Positions 31,290 through 39,689 of a stretch of DNA of 64,000 nucleotides are shown here, piece after piece. How positions within the stretch are numbered: position 1 is the stretch's first letter; every line of letters begins with the position of its first letter. Source of the stretch: Streptomyces sp. JB150. GTDB lineage: Bacteria; Actinomycetota; Actinomycetes; Streptomycetales; Streptomycetaceae. The stretch lies in assembly GCF_011193355.1 (NCBI RefSeq), contig NZ_CP049780.1, positions 2,394,556-2,458,555 of the forward strand, given 5' to 3'. The notes beneath the pieces were generated by a model, which saw only the letters and a list, made by a program, of their open reading frames with translations, was not told the DNA's origin and searched no databases. Position numbers and translations under genes: made by a program.

Positions 31290-31727
31290 TCAGGCGCGGG
31301 CGCGCCAGGCGGTAGCGGTGTGGTCGGTGAATTCCTGGGCGTCGTCCGGCCGCGCGGACACGCTGTCGTCGGCGCTCAGCGGCCGGATGGCGCGGATGTT
31401 GGCCAGCTCGGACGTCAGCGCGGTGTTCGTCTGGCGCAGCTCGGCTGCCTCACGCAGTTGCTCTTCAAGCTCGGCGATCCGCCCTTCGGCCTCCGCCAGG
31501 GTGGCCTTCAGGTCGTCGCGTTCACCGCCCACTGCGTCCAGTTCCCCGGCGAGAGCGACCAGCTTGCAGGCCAACCCCTCTGCCTCCGCAGTGCTGCGGG
31601 CGGCCTCGGCCCGCAGCGTGGAACGCGGTACGACGTACCGGTGCAGGCCCCGGCCGGCGGGTGCCACGGCGTAGAGGACGACGACCGTGCCCGCCGTGCC
31701 GAGGGCGAGGCACACGTACGCGATCAC
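31290..31727 (-). CDS. Membrane-anchored coiled-coil protein
   Basis: 145 residues: N-terminal transmembrane helix (AYVCLALGTAGTVVVLYAV), then a long charged coiled coil (LRAEAARSTAEAEGLACKLV, DDLKATLAEAEGRIAELEEQ, LREAAELRQTNTALTSELA). Short C-terminal tail with LSADDSVSARPDDAQ. Overlaps the next coiled-coil gene by 4 bases. Function unknown; could be structural or link to the membrane. Confidence 0.6.
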   Translation of the reverse strand: MIAYVCLALGTAGTVVVLYAVAPAGRGLHRYVVPRSTLRAEAARSTAEAEGLACKLVALAGELDAVGGERDDLKATLAEAEGRIAELEEQLREAAELRQTNTALTSELANIRAIRPLSADDSVSARPDDAQEFTDHTATAWRARA

Positions 31728-31963
31728 GCTGCACCGTCCTTCACCGCGGCCGCGCAGAGGGAGCAGGGTGTCTTGAGGCAGGCGGCACCGCGTTCGATGG
31801 CCAGCGCGTGGTAGGCGCCCTCGTTGGCGGCCTGGAGGTCGGCCACCCGCTGCTCCAGGAGGCGGTTGCGGTCCTTCTCTGCGGCGAGCTGGGCGCTGAG
31901 CTTGCGTGCCTGCGCGTCGTAGAACCTGGTGCGCCAGCGGCGCACCCAGCCGGGGATGGTCAT
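31724..31963 (-). CDS. Small coiled-coil protein with CxxC
   Basis: 79 residues: VRRWRTRFYDAQARKLSAQL, AAEKDRNRLLEQRVADLQ form a coiled coil, then AACLKTPCSLCAAAVKDG with Cys pairs. Lies between DUF5131 and the membrane coiled-coil gene, overlapping both; may pair with the latter. Confidence 0.6.
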   Translation of the reverse strand: MTIPGWVRRWRTRFYDAQARKLSAQLAAEKDRNRLLEQRVADLQAANEGAYHALAIERGAACLKTPCSLCAAAVKDGAA

Positions 31964-33201
31964 CGGGTCCTCCGGGCGGTGTCGGTGTCGGCCGCCGCTG
32001 CTTCGAGGCGGCGGGAGAAGGCGTCGAGGCTCTCGGTCAGGCCCGAGGTAATCGAGTCGCGGTAGTCATCGCGGGGGAAGGCGTCGTGGGTGCGGCCGTC
32101 CAGCAGACGACCCGCGGCGGCCTTGCCAACGCGGACCGCGATCGTGGCGGTGTCGAGCATCACCGTCCGGCTGGTGCGGTCGCCCGGCTGCATGAGCCGG
32201 GTCTCACCACTGCGGAACGTCCTGCTCGGCCCGCGCGTGCGGAGCGTCGCGGAGTGCCGGCCGCCCAGCGGGCTGTCGTACGCCCGTCCACCCGAGAACG
32301 CGGGGTCGTCGACGACGGCGGCTGCCAGGTACTCGCCGTGCTGCTTGAAGAAGAACGGCACGCCCGCGACGTCGCAGTCGTCCCGCAGCTGGCGCGCCCA
32401 GGCGGGGTGCATGGGCCTGGCTCGCGGGCCCGACTCGCCACCGGCGATGACCCAGTCCAGGCCGTGCCAGTCCTCCGGGCGGGACCGGGCGGGGCAGTCG
32501 GCCCGGCGGTGGCACTCGGGTGTGAAGGCGTCCGGGTGGCCGCAGGTGCCGTCCTCCGGGGTGACGTGCCCGCAGTCGGGGACCGGGCGGAGCCAGCGTG
32601 TGAGGTCAACCGGCCCGAGCAGCGGCTCGCAGCTGAGGAACCGCACGGCGGCCGGGGTCTCCATCAAGGCGGGGATGCGGATGTCCGCCCACCGCTGGTT
32701 CTCCACGCTGACTCCGAGCCAGATGTTCGCCGGCAGCCGGGCCGCGCGGGCTCGCGCGTCCCTGGCGGCGGGGCTGTTGCGCATGCCCTCGGTCGGACAG
32801 TCGTCGAACTTGGCCGCGTACTCCTGCTTGGCCTTCTGCCGGGCCTGCATGAAGGACCGCATGCGGGCGTGCCGCTTGGTCAGGATCAAGAACGTGTGCC
32901 GCCGGTTGAGACCGGCCTCCATGACGTCGAAGACCTGGGTGATGAACAGGTCCGGTACGTCGTCGTGGAAGAGATCGGACATGCTGTTGACGAAGACGCG
33001 GGCGGCCTTCTTCCAGCGGAACGGCTGGTTGAGGCGCTCCTCGTGCAGGGTCACGCTGAAGCCGTCGGGGAACGCCTTGGACCCGGCGAAGCGGCGGGCG
33101 ATGTTCTCCGCATAGCAGTTGTCGCACCCGGGGCTCACCTTGGTGCAGCCGGTGACCGGGTTCCACACGCGGTCAGCCCACTCGATCTTCGTGGTGGTCA
33201 C
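31960..33201 (-). CDS. DUF5131 (phage Gp37/Gp68-like, radical-SAM-type) protein
   Basis: 413 residues from GTG 33201 (GTGA overlap; GGAAGGAG seven bases upstream). KIEWADRVWNPVTGCTKVSP and GCDNCYAE give the cluster C19-x6-C26-x2-C29 as in radical-SAM-related Gp37/Gp68 proteins; RVFVNSMSDLFHDDVP, FLILTKRHARM, IWLGVSVENQRWAD, FLSCEPLLGPVDL, WVIAGGESGPRARPM and PFFFKQHGEY are all family hallmarks. An inserted Cys-rich segment (CGHPDAFTPECHRRADC) is added in the middle. Roughly the last 110 residues extend beyond the usual family length. Reaction unknown; possibly nucleic acid modification. Confidence 0.9.
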   Translation of the reverse strand: MTTTKIEWADRVWNPVTGCTKVSPGCDNCYAENIARRFAGSKAFPDGFSVTLHEERLNQPFRWKKAARVFVNSMSDLFHDDVPDLFITQVFDVMEAGLNRRHTFLILTKRHARMRSFMQARQKAKQEYAAKFDDCPTEGMRNSPAARDARARAARLPANIWLGVSVENQRWADIRIPALMETPAAVRFLSCEPLLGPVDLTRWLRPVPDCGHVTPEDGTCGHPDAFTPECHRRADCPARSRPEDWHGLDWVIAGGESGPRARPMHPAWARQLRDDCDVAGVPFFFKQHGEYLAAAVVDDPAFSGGRAYDSPLGGRHSATLRTRGPSRTFRSGETRLMQPGDRTSRTVMLDTATIAVRVGKAAAGRLLDGRTHDAFPRDDYRDSITSGLTESLDAFSRRLEAAAADTDTARRTR

Positions 33202-33461
33202 GTCGACGCTCCTTCCGGCTGGTCGACGACGTACCGGACCCACAGGTCTGCGCCGTCCTGGGTGAGCTCGGTGTGTGCCTCGAACGACCCGGCCGGCCGG
33301 TAGGCGGGCACGCGGTTGCCGGTGCGGACTTGGAGAGCGGCGGACACGGCGCTGGCGCTGCTGCCGTAGGTTCCGGCGAGGACCCACTGACCGGGCATCT
33401 GGCGGGCCTGCTCGGCGGCGTGCTGGTGGTCGGCCCGCTGACGGGATCGGTGACGGCTCAC
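33198..33461 (-). CDS. Small hypothetical protein
   Basis: 87 residues: basic start (MSRHRSRQRADHQHAAEQAR), GQWVLAGTYGSSASAVSAAL, YRPAGSFEAHTELTQDGADL, WVRYVV. Small beta-rich fold, often found in actinophages in front of DUF5131-like genes. Coupled to both neighbours by 4-base overlaps. Confidence 0.6.
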   Translation of the reverse strand: MSRHRSRQRADHQHAAEQARQMPGQWVLAGTYGSSASAVSAALQVRTGNRVPAYRPAGSFEAHTELTQDGADLWVRYVVDQPEGAST

Positions 33462-33799
33462 AGGTCGTCACCTCGCAGGCATGCCGGGACCGGCACTCGG
33501 TGCTCGGTGAGGGCGCCGGTGCTGATGTCGTAGTCCTGGGCGATGGCCCAGTTGGCGAGCGGGAAGGCGTCGCGCAGCAGCAGGGCGACGTCCCGGTGAT
33601 GACGTCCCTCGACCACCGGAACCTCGCGGCGGCCTCGGGCGGCACGCGAGTCGTCGACCAGGAGCATCACGACCCAGCGCGGGCCGTCGGGCCAGCTGAC
33701 GCGGGTGACGCGGACTGCGGCGACGTCGCGGCCAGCGATGCCGCGGAGCACGGTGCGGAGCTGGTCACGGCTGTGGGTGTCGATGGTGTGGGTGCTCAT
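33458..33799 (-). CDS. Hypothetical protein
   Basis: 113 residues: MSTHTIDTHSRDQLRTVLRG, VAAVRVTRVSWPDGPRWVVM, VVEGRHHRDVALLLRDAFPL. An alternating alpha/beta pattern. No family recognised. GTGA/ATGA overlaps with both neighbours. Confidence 0.6.
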   Translation of the reverse strand: MSTHTIDTHSRDQLRTVLRGIAGRDVAAVRVTRVSWPDGPRWVVMLLVDDSRAARGRREVPVVEGRHHRDVALLLRDAFPLANWAIAQDYDISTGALTEHRVPVPACLRGDDL

Positions 33800-34218
33800 C
33801 TCGCACCGCCGGGGTGGAAGCAGGCGCGCACGTCGTGCAGGAGCTGCTCGTAGGCGGCGACGGTGCGCGGGCTCCAGCGGTGTTCAGGGCCGTGGACGTC
33901 GCGGAACCAGGCGTCGCAGGCGGCCAGCAGCAGCGTCTCCCGGTCGGCGTGGCGGGCGGGGGTGCCGCCGTCGGCCGGGGTGACCGCCTCGGGGTGGTCG
34001 GCCGCGAGCTGCGCGAACGCCGCTTCCAGGGCCGAGTTCTCCCAGGCGTGCCGGTGCGGGTCGGTCACCGGCCGGCGCAGCCGGGCCTGTTCGAAGTACG
34101 CGTCCAGCGCACGGCGGGAGTGCCGCAGCTGGAACGCTTCCCACCGGGCGCGCAGGCTGGTGAGCGGGTGGTGGCGGGTGGTGCGACGGCCGATGTGCAT
34201 CGTTGCGGTCATCGCCAT
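33796..34218 (-). CDS. Hypothetical helical protein
   Basis: 140 residues from ATG 34218 (TGATG one-base overlap; GAAGGGA upstream). MAMTATMHIGRRTTRHHPL, WEAFQLRHSRRALDAYFEQA, FAQLAADHPEAVTPAD, LLLAACDAWFRDVHGPEHRW. Arg/His-rich; function unknown. Confidence 0.6.
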   Translation of the reverse strand: MAMTATMHIGRRTTRHHPLTSLRARWEAFQLRHSRRALDAYFEQARLRRPVTDPHRHAWENSALEAAFAQLAADHPEAVTPADGGTPARHADRETLLLAACDAWFRDVHGPEHRWSPRTVAAYEQLLHDVRACFHPGGAR

Positions 34219-34541
34219 CACGTCCCTTCGGTCGTTCGGTGTGGTTGGGGTGCGTGCAGGGCTGCGCGTGCGGCGTCGGCCCCGCGGGTGTAGGTGTCGG
34301 GTCCGGGCGGGCGCCGGCGCTGGCGCCACGGCTCGGGGAGGGCGGCGAGCAGGTCGGTCGGCTCCGCGCCGGGGTCGGCGATCATCTGGGCGACGGCGAC
34401 CAGGACGCGGCCCCAGGTCATATCGGGGCGGGCCTGCGCGAGGACATCGCGGAGCTGGTCGATCGACCAGTCCGGCCGGGACGCGGCGGCGAGCGCCAGC
34501 AGCTGGCTGGTGGCGGGCTGCGGTATGTCGGAGGAGGTCAT
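34218..34541 (-). CDS. Hypothetical protein after the replication gene
   Basis: 107 residues from ATG 34541, overlapping the upstream stop by 4 bases. LLALAAASRPDWSIDQLRDV, LAQARPDMTWGRVLVAVAQM: residues of this type recur in Streptomyces phages as small proteins next to replication genes. Pro/Arg-rich C-terminus. Confidence 0.6.
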   Translation of the reverse strand: MTSSDIPQPATSQLLALAAASRPDWSIDQLRDVLAQARPDMTWGRVLVAVAQMIADPGAEPTDLLAALPEPWRQRRRPPGPDTYTRGADAARAALHAPQPHRTTEGT

Positions 34542-35809
34542 CGCTGCCAGCTCCTGAGCAAGGTCTGGGGATCGGGCGGGCGGCAGGCCCGGCACACGCC
34601 GTCCGGGAGCGAGGTGCGGGACGGGGCGCGGCAGGCTTCGCACTCGTGCCAGGCCGGGCGGCGCGTCGGCGGGTGGGCGGCGAGCGGTGCTCCGGTGGCG
34701 AGCCGCCATGCGCACGTCTCGCAGCGGACGCCGCTGTGCCAGATCCGGCCGGACTCGCACTCGGTGAGACCGCAGCCGCGCCGGACGATCGCCGGACCGA
34801 GCAGCCACCGGCCCGGGTCGCGGATCGTCTCCGTGGACGCCAGGCGGAACTGGAGCCGGGCGCGCAGCCGTTCGGGCTCCTGCCCCTCGTCAAGCTGTCG
34901 CCCGATCTCCCGGGCCAGTTGCCGCACGACGTACGGCGACAGCCCGGCGAGCAGGGGCTTCACGGGTTCGAGGACTCGCCAGATCCGCGGAGCGAGAGTG
35001 ACCTGCGGCCCGGTGTACGGGCGGCGCAGCGTCGGCGGGAGCTGAGGGTGATCCACCGGGCCGCGCGCTACCTCCTGCACTCGCCTACGGCGGATGGAAG
35101 AGGCGGCAGCGGGCGGATCATCCGGTGAGTCAGTCTGGTGGTGATCCTCTTGTAGCGATCCCTCTCCAAGATCCCCACCCGATCCCTCTCCAATGTCCGC
35201 TGTGAGCGAGGCCTGCACCGGCTCGTCGTGGACCGTGTAGAGGTGGCGGCCGCGGTACCCGGCGCGCCGCTCCACGCTGATCCAGCCGAGCCGTTCCAGC
35301 TCCCGCAGAATGCGCCGCACGGAGCGCACATCGAGGGGCTGGCCGGCCTTCGCACCGGAGCGGTGGCGCAGGACGCGCGCCAGCTCGGCGAGGGTGATGT
35401 CGTGGCGCAGTGCGGTGGCGTACGCCAGGGCGGCGTAGGCGCGCAGTTGGCGCGGGCTGAGAGATTCGGCGGCGCGGGAGGGCACCCAAGCGCCGTGCTC
35501 GCGCTGTGGGTTGGTGGCGCGTATGCGGCGCACAGCGGTCCAGCCGTCGCCGCCGGGGCGGGTGCGCCGGTGGCTCGTCAGCTCCACCACGTCGTCCGTC
35601 GGGTCCGGCCGCATCAGCTGGGTCAGCGCTCGCTCGACGGTGGAGCGCGCCAGCCCCAGCAGCCCGGAGAGGTAGGCGACCCCCGCCTCACAGCCGCTCT
35701 CGCGCCGGGCGAGCGCGGCCACCTTGACGTACACGCTGACGGTGGAGTCGGCGTAGTGGCCGACGATCACACGCAGGGGCACGCGGACGCGCTGAGACAT
35801 GGGGATCAC
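34538..35809 (-). CDS. Winged-helix replication-type protein (candidate replication initiator)
   Basis: 423 residues. RVPLRVIVGHYADSTVSVYV opening, then VAYLSGLLGLARSTVERALT, a winged-helix as in phage replisome organisers, and a second HTH-rich domain (LAELARVLRHRSG, VRSVRRILRELERLGWISVE). C-terminal zinc-binding modules: CGLTECES, CETCAWRL, CEACRAP, CRAC. Domain order (HTH ... linker ... Zn) resembles actinophage helix-turn-helix replication proteins. An internal linker is encoded by GATCC-type repeats that could be an origin. Initiator role is inferred. Confidence 0.65.
   Translation of the reverse strand: MIPMSQRVRVPLRVIVGHYADSTVSVYVKVAALARRESGCEAGVAYLSGLLGLARSTVERALTQLMRPDPTDDVVELTSHRRTRPGGDGWTAVRRIRATNPQREHGAWVPSRAAESLSPRQLRAYAALAYATALRHDITLAELARVLRHRSGAKAGQPLDVRSVRRILRELERLGWISVERRAGYRGRHLYTVHDEPVQASLTADIGEGSGGDLGEGSLQEDHHQTDSPDDPPAAASSIRRRRVQEVARGPVDHPQLPPTLRRPYTGPQVTLAPRIWRVLEPVKPLLAGLSPYVVRQLAREIGRQLDEGQEPERLRARLQFRLASTETIRDPGRWLLGPAIVRRGCGLTECESGRIWHSGVRCETCAWRLATGAPLAAHPPTRRPAWHECEACRAPSRTSLPDGVCRACRPPDPQTLLRSWQR
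35143..35193. repeat. GATCC iterated repeats inside the replication-type gene
   Basis: GATCCCTCTCCAA occurs twice exactly (35157-35169, 35181-35193), with related GATCCTCTT at 35143 and GATCCCCACC at 35170; spacing 10-14 bases. Lambda-type phages keep their origin as iterons within the initiator gene, so this is a candidate origin. It may equally be a simple linker-coding repeat. Confidence 0.5.
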
Positions 35810-35840
35810 CTCCTCTCGGGCGGGTCGGGTCAGCGGGGTG

Positions 35841-35996
35841 TCAGTCGTCCAGGAAGATCACGCAGGCGAAGCCGAGCCAGGTAAGAACGGCGACGACGGC
35901 CGCGACAGCTCCGGCGACCTGGCCGTCAGCGGTCCCGGCGTACGTGACGGCGCCGGACAGGCCGCCCAGCAGCAGGCCTCCGATGAACACGGGCAT
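35841..35996 (-). CDS. Small membrane protein
   Basis: 51 residues from ATG 35996, two bases after the upstream stop region (GAGTGAGATG) with GGAGG nearby. FIGGLLLGGLSGAVTYAG and VAGAVAAVVAVLTWLGFACV are two hydrophobic segments; ends IFLDD. Tight fit between two genes and good start signals support it. Confidence 0.55.
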   Translation of the reverse strand: MPVFIGGLLLGGLSGAVTYAGTADGQVAGAVAAVVAVLTWLGFACVIFLDD

Positions 35997-35997
35997 C

Positions 35998-36507
35998 TCA
36001 CTCGCCTCCGTCCCCGCGGGCCCCGTCGAGGGCGGCGCTCAGCCCGTCGGCGACGGTCTTCAGCTCGTGCATCGCCTCGGTGACCGTCAGGTTCGGGGTG
36101 TGCAGCACCCGGCGGGCGTACGACGCCCAGTGGTTCAGCCCTGCCCGCAGGCGAGCTGTTTCGAGGTAGGCGAGCTGGCCGCCCGTCAGGCGCAGGGTGG
36201 ACTCGTCCAGCTCCAGGTGGCCGTCGTCGTCGAGGGTTCCGCGCGCGGTGCGCTGAAGGTGCAGGAAGCGCAGCGCCTCGCGGACGTAGCCCTCCTGCGC
36301 CTCGTTCGGCAACTCCAGGGAGACGATGCGGACCTTGACGCTCGCCTCCTTCTCCGTGCCCGGAGCGGGCTCGGTGCGCTCGATCGCGGCGAACTCGCCG
36401 ATGAACAGGCGCCGGGCGGCGGGCACGTCGTACACCGGTCGGATGTGTGGCTCCAGCGCTTCCTGCGCCGAGGCGGACACCTTGGCGTCGAACTTCAGCT
36501 GCGTCAC
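35998..36507 (-). CDS. Hypothetical protein in the recombination block
   Basis: 169 residues from GTG 36507 (GTGA overlap with the rusA stop). TQLKFDAKVSASAQEALEPH, RRLFIGEFAAIERTEPAPG, VRIVSLELPNEAQEGYVREA, LRLTGGQLAYLETARLRA. Beta-rich N-terminal half and helical C-terminal half. Co-translated with RusA, so may assist recombination or replication; family unknown. Confidence 0.6.
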   Translation of the reverse strand: MTQLKFDAKVSASAQEALEPHIRPVYDVPAARRLFIGEFAAIERTEPAPGTEKEASVKVRIVSLELPNEAQEGYVREALRFLHLQRTARGTLDDDGHLELDESTLRLTGGQLAYLETARLRAGLNHWASYARRVLHTPNLTVTEAMHELKTVADGLSAALDGARGDGGE

Positions 36508-36989
36508 GGGGTGGGCTCCTTGTGGAGATCGGTGAGGCGCCAGACGCGGATCTCGGCGCCGGGCGTACGGAGGGCGTTGCCCCAGAGCACGTAGACCTTG
36601 GAGGCGGACAGCTGTGCGACGACGCTGTCGTCGGCGAGCACGCCGGCGTCCTTCAGCGCGTCCTGGGTGGAGCGGATCAGCTTGTCCAGGTCGGGCGTGC
36701 TCGTCGGGAACTGGGGAGCGGACGGCTTCAGCAGGCCCGCGTTCCTGCCGGTGCCGAAGTGGTTCTTCGGGCGCCGCAGGGTGAACCGCAGGTCCAGCCA
36801 CACCGGACCGTCCAGGGCCGCCCAACCGTCGTCGTGGTGCAGCACGTCCAGGGCCGCCGTCTTCACGGCCTCCCTCCACGGCTTCACGGCCGCCGACGAC
36901 TCGTACATGGCGCCCGCCCGGTTACGGGTCTTCGAGCCCTGCGGGGCCGGGGTGCCGTACACGGTGAGCAGGAGAGCAGGGGTGGTCAC
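36504..36989 (-). CDS. RusA-family Holliday junction resolvase
   Basis: 161 residues. LLTVYGTPAPQGSKTRN is the family opening; the acidic catalytic region is TSTPDLDKLIRSTQDALKD followed by AGVLADDSVVAQLSASKVY. RusA dimers cut Holliday junctions, resolving recombination intermediates before packaging. Located between the helper proteins and RecT/YqaJ, forming a recombination module. Confidence 0.9.
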   Translation of the reverse strand: MTTPALLLTVYGTPAPQGSKTRNRAGAMYESSAAVKPWREAVKTAALDVLHHDDGWAALDGPVWLDLRFTLRRPKNHFGTGRNAGLLKPSAPQFPTSTPDLDKLIRSTQDALKDAGVLADDSVVAQLSASKVYVLWGNALRTPGAEIRVWRLTDLHKEPTP

Positions 36990-37348
36990 GACGGCTCACC
37001 CCCGTTCGCGCGACGGTCCAGCTCGTCGGCAGTGACCTGGAGAATCTCCACGATCATCGGTCCGGGCAGGTGATGCATAAGGGCGATCGCGCCCACGGAG
37101 GCGCTGGCCGCGAGCAGCACCGTGGCGATGGACTCCGGCGGCACGTCGACGTGTTTGGAGAGCCGGTCGGCGAGGACGGCCGCGATCTCGTCGAGCGCCT
37201 GGACGCGCGGATCGTCGGCGTAGCGGCGCCGGCCTTCCCGTACGACATCGAGCGCGCCCTGCCGGGTCCACTGCTCGGTGGTCACCGTGCGGAAGCCGCG
37301 CGCGGTCAGCACCCGCGCCATGGCCTCCTCGGTCTCCCGTTCGTTCAC
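36986..37348 (-). CDS. Hypothetical protein
   Basis: 120 residues: NERETEEAMARVLTARGFR, EGRRRYADDPRVQALDEIAA, VLADRLSKHVDVPPESIATV and a hydrophobic segment VLLAASASVGAIALMHHL. Coupled on both sides to rusA and recT. No known family. Confidence 0.55.
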   Translation of the reverse strand: MNERETEEAMARVLTARGFRTVTTEQWTRQGALDVVREGRRRYADDPRVQALDEIAAVLADRLSKHVDVPPESIATVLLAASASVGAIALMHHLPGPMIVEILQVTADELDRRANGGEPS

Positions 37349-38250
37349 TGGTGCTCACCAGCCTCGGCGCCGTCCGAGCCGGGCTGCGCGGTCTTCGGCC
37401 ACGCGGCGGTCGGCCTCTCCTGCTCACCGTCCGCCTCCTGGTCGTCGCGGGCGATGACGGTGCCGCGGATGACGGGCGGGGCGGACTGGTCGTCATCGAA
37501 GTCGGTGTCGGCCTGCATGAGTTCGGCCAGCTCGGTCGAGGTGGGGACGACCTTGCGGAGGCGGAGGACGCAGGACTTGGCCCACATGGCGTCGAAGTCG
37601 GTGTGCCAGGGCGAGTCGTACTTCTTCTGCCGCTCGGCCTTCTTGTACGCCTTCGAGTACTTGTCGCGGATCTTCTCCGCCTGGTCCCGGTTGAGAATGA
37701 TGACCTGGGAGCGTCGGCCGTCGATCCACGCGAACGCGTACGCCAGGATGACCTCGCCGCGCTCTTCGTCGGACAGGTCGATGCGCGGCTTGTGGAAGAA
37801 GTCCCGGGGCGACGGCTCGGTGGGCGTGTAGTCCCACTGGTCCTTCTCCCGGATCCAGTTGAAGTGCACCGAGTCGACCCGCGGGTGCCGGTACATCAGG
37901 TCGATGTAGCCCTCGTACATCGGCTGGAAGGTCGCCACGTCGCCGTACGGGATAATCGCGGCGTGCTTGCCGTCGGGCTCCAGGCCGAAGCGGGCGCAGG
38001 CCAGCAGCGCGGTGTGGATGGACGCCGGCGTGCAGTTCTTCAGGTCCTCCATGCGGGCATGGGCGACGGCCATGAAGTGCGCCCGGTCGACGTGCCTGGG
38101 GAGGGCGTCGACGAAGTAGGTCTCGCGGCGCTGGAGCCACTGGCGGGCGGTGTCGTTGACGGCGAGGTCGGTGACCGGCTGCTGCGGCTGCTGGTCATCC
38201 TGGCCGCTGGTGGCCTGCCTTACGCGGTCCTTGAGGTCGGACATGGTCAT
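37345..38250 (-). CDS. RecT-family single-strand annealing protein
   Basis: 301 residues. RecT hallmarks: FMAVAHARMEDLKNCTPASI, ALLACARFGLEPDGKHAAII, PYGDVATFQPMYEGYIDLMY, SPWHTDFDAMWAKSCVLRL and K. It anneals DNA strands exposed by the exonuclease encoded just upstream; together they give homologous recombination independent of RecBCD/AdnAB. Acidic disordered C-terminus. Confidence 0.93.
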   Translation of the reverse strand: MTMSDLKDRVRQATSGQDDQQPQQPVTDLAVNDTARQWLQRRETYFVDALPRHVDRAHFMAVAHARMEDLKNCTPASIHTALLACARFGLEPDGKHAAIIPYGDVATFQPMYEGYIDLMYRHPRVDSVHFNWIREKDQWDYTPTEPSPRDFFHKPRIDLSDEERGEVILAYAFAWIDGRRSQVIILNRDQAEKIRDKYSKAYKKAERQKKYDSPWHTDFDAMWAKSCVLRLRKVVPTSTELAELMQADTDFDDDQSAPPVIRGTVIARDDQEADGEQERPTAAWPKTAQPGSDGAEAGEHQ

Positions 38251-39689
38251 CCTTCCGAGGGCACGCGCAGCACGCGCGCCCGGTACTTGCGGTAGGTGTC
38301 GGGGTGGTCGGCGGCGAGCCGTTCGGTGTCGACGGCCGGGACCAGGCGGGTGTACGCGGCGGCCAGCTCGGGCTGCTCCTGCCGGAAACGAGCGGGCGCG
38401 AACTGGCCGTTCTGCCGCCAGGTGATGACCGGCTTCGTGCCGACCGTGGCGACCTCGGCGTCACCGAGTAGGGCGCGCATCCGGTTCTCGGTCGCGGTCA
38501 GCTCCTCACCGAGGGCGTCCATCTGCTCGCGCAGCTCCCGGCGGCGCTGCGTAAGCAACGCGGCCTCCACCGGGTCAACCTCCACCGTGGCTTCCTCGCG
38601 GGCGTCCCACAGACGGGCCAGCAGCTCGGTGGCGGCCTCGCTCCCGTCCGGCTCCGGCGGGATACCGGCGAGGACGTGGTCGTGCCAGAACCGGTCGACG
38701 GCGTCGGCGAGCATGCCGCACAGTTCGTCGTCCCGCTCCAGCCGGAACCAGACGAGGTCGTCGTCGATGAGCCCGGCGACGTAGGCAGCCCGGTAGCCGG
38801 TGACGGTCAGGTACCAGTGCGCCTGGATCGCGGGCCCGTCGGGGGCCTGCTCGCCGCGCCAGTTCTCCGCCCGCGCGGACCGCCAGGTGCGGGACTTGCA
38901 CTCCAGCACGGCGAGGTCGCCCGGGTCCTGGTCGGCGACGAGCCGGTCAGGGTTGGCGATCCAGTACGGGCGGTCGACGTGCTGGAGGGTGCCCGGCGAG
39001 TCGAGGACGGTCAGCCCCGACTCTTCGGCGAAGAACTCCGCGACCAGCCCCTCAAGGGCGTGGCCGCGCCGGGCGGAGCGCTCCAGTCGGGCGTCGCGCT
39101 CACTGCGGGCCTGGCCGGTCTTCTCCAGCCACACCCGCAGCGCCCCGCCGTAGCTGTCCATGCCGAGGATCGCGGCGACGTCGGAGCCGCCGACGCCTTG
39201 CCGCCGGGTCTCCGACCAGACGTCCTCCGGTGCACCGGCGGGCAGCAGCAGACGGGCCGTGGGGGTGACCGGGCCGGAGGCGGGGACGGTCGCCTCCGGC
39301 CCGGCGTTGGCCCCGTACGGCGCAGGCCGGGTCTTCGGAGCGGGGGTCTGTCGCGGTGGCCCCTCTCCGGCCTTCGCTCCCGCCGCGCCGGTGCTCGGTG
39401 GCGGAGCGGGTGACGTTGACGCCGTACGGGTGGTGTGGTGCTCGCCCGGAGCAGGCGGGGTCTCAGGACGCCGAGTGCGCAGGGGGTCCTCTCCGGCCTT
39501 GGCTCCCGTCGCGGCGCTGCGGACGCCGGCAGGTGACGTTGACTCCGGGCGAGCGGTCTGGGACCCGCCCGGCGCAGGCGGGGTCACCGGAGCAGAGGAA
39601 CGGACGTGCTCCTCTCCTGCCTTCGCTTCCGCAGCGGCCCCCGTTCCAGGGGCGGCGGACGACGTGAACGCCGGACGGGTGGTCTTCAT
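38247..39689 (-). CDS. YqaJ-type viral exonuclease with repetitive N-terminal tail
   Basis: 480 residues from ATG 39689. From about residue 150: WSETRRQGVGGSDVAAILGM, SYGGALRVWLEKTGQ, GHALEGLVAEFFAEES, WIANPDRLVADQDPGDLAVL, ECKSRTWRSA and QAHWYLTVTGYRAAYV, the YqaJ/lambda-exonuclease core (Glu, Asp, Glu-x-Lys). C-terminal helix LTQRRRELREQMDALGEEL. The first ~145 residues are a Pro/Ala-rich disordered tail with three imperfect repeats containing AKAGE(E/D/G). Partner of RecT. Confidence 0.9.
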   Translation of the reverse strand: MKTTRPAFTSSAAPGTGAAAEAKAGEEHVRSSAPVTPPAPGGSQTARPESTSPAGVRSAATGAKAGEDPLRTRRPETPPAPGEHHTTRTASTSPAPPPSTGAAGAKAGEGPPRQTPAPKTRPAPYGANAGPEATVPASGPVTPTARLLLPAGAPEDVWSETRRQGVGGSDVAAILGMDSYGGALRVWLEKTGQARSERDARLERSARRGHALEGLVAEFFAEESGLTVLDSPGTLQHVDRPYWIANPDRLVADQDPGDLAVLECKSRTWRSARAENWRGEQAPDGPAIQAHWYLTVTGYRAAYVAGLIDDDLVWFRLERDDELCGMLADAVDRFWHDHVLAGIPPEPDGSEAATELLARLWDAREEATVEVDPVEAALLTQRRRELREQMDALGEELTATENRMRALLGDAEVATVGTKPVITWRQNGQFAPARFRQEQPELAAAYTRLVPAVDTERLAADHPDTYRKYRARVLRVPSEG

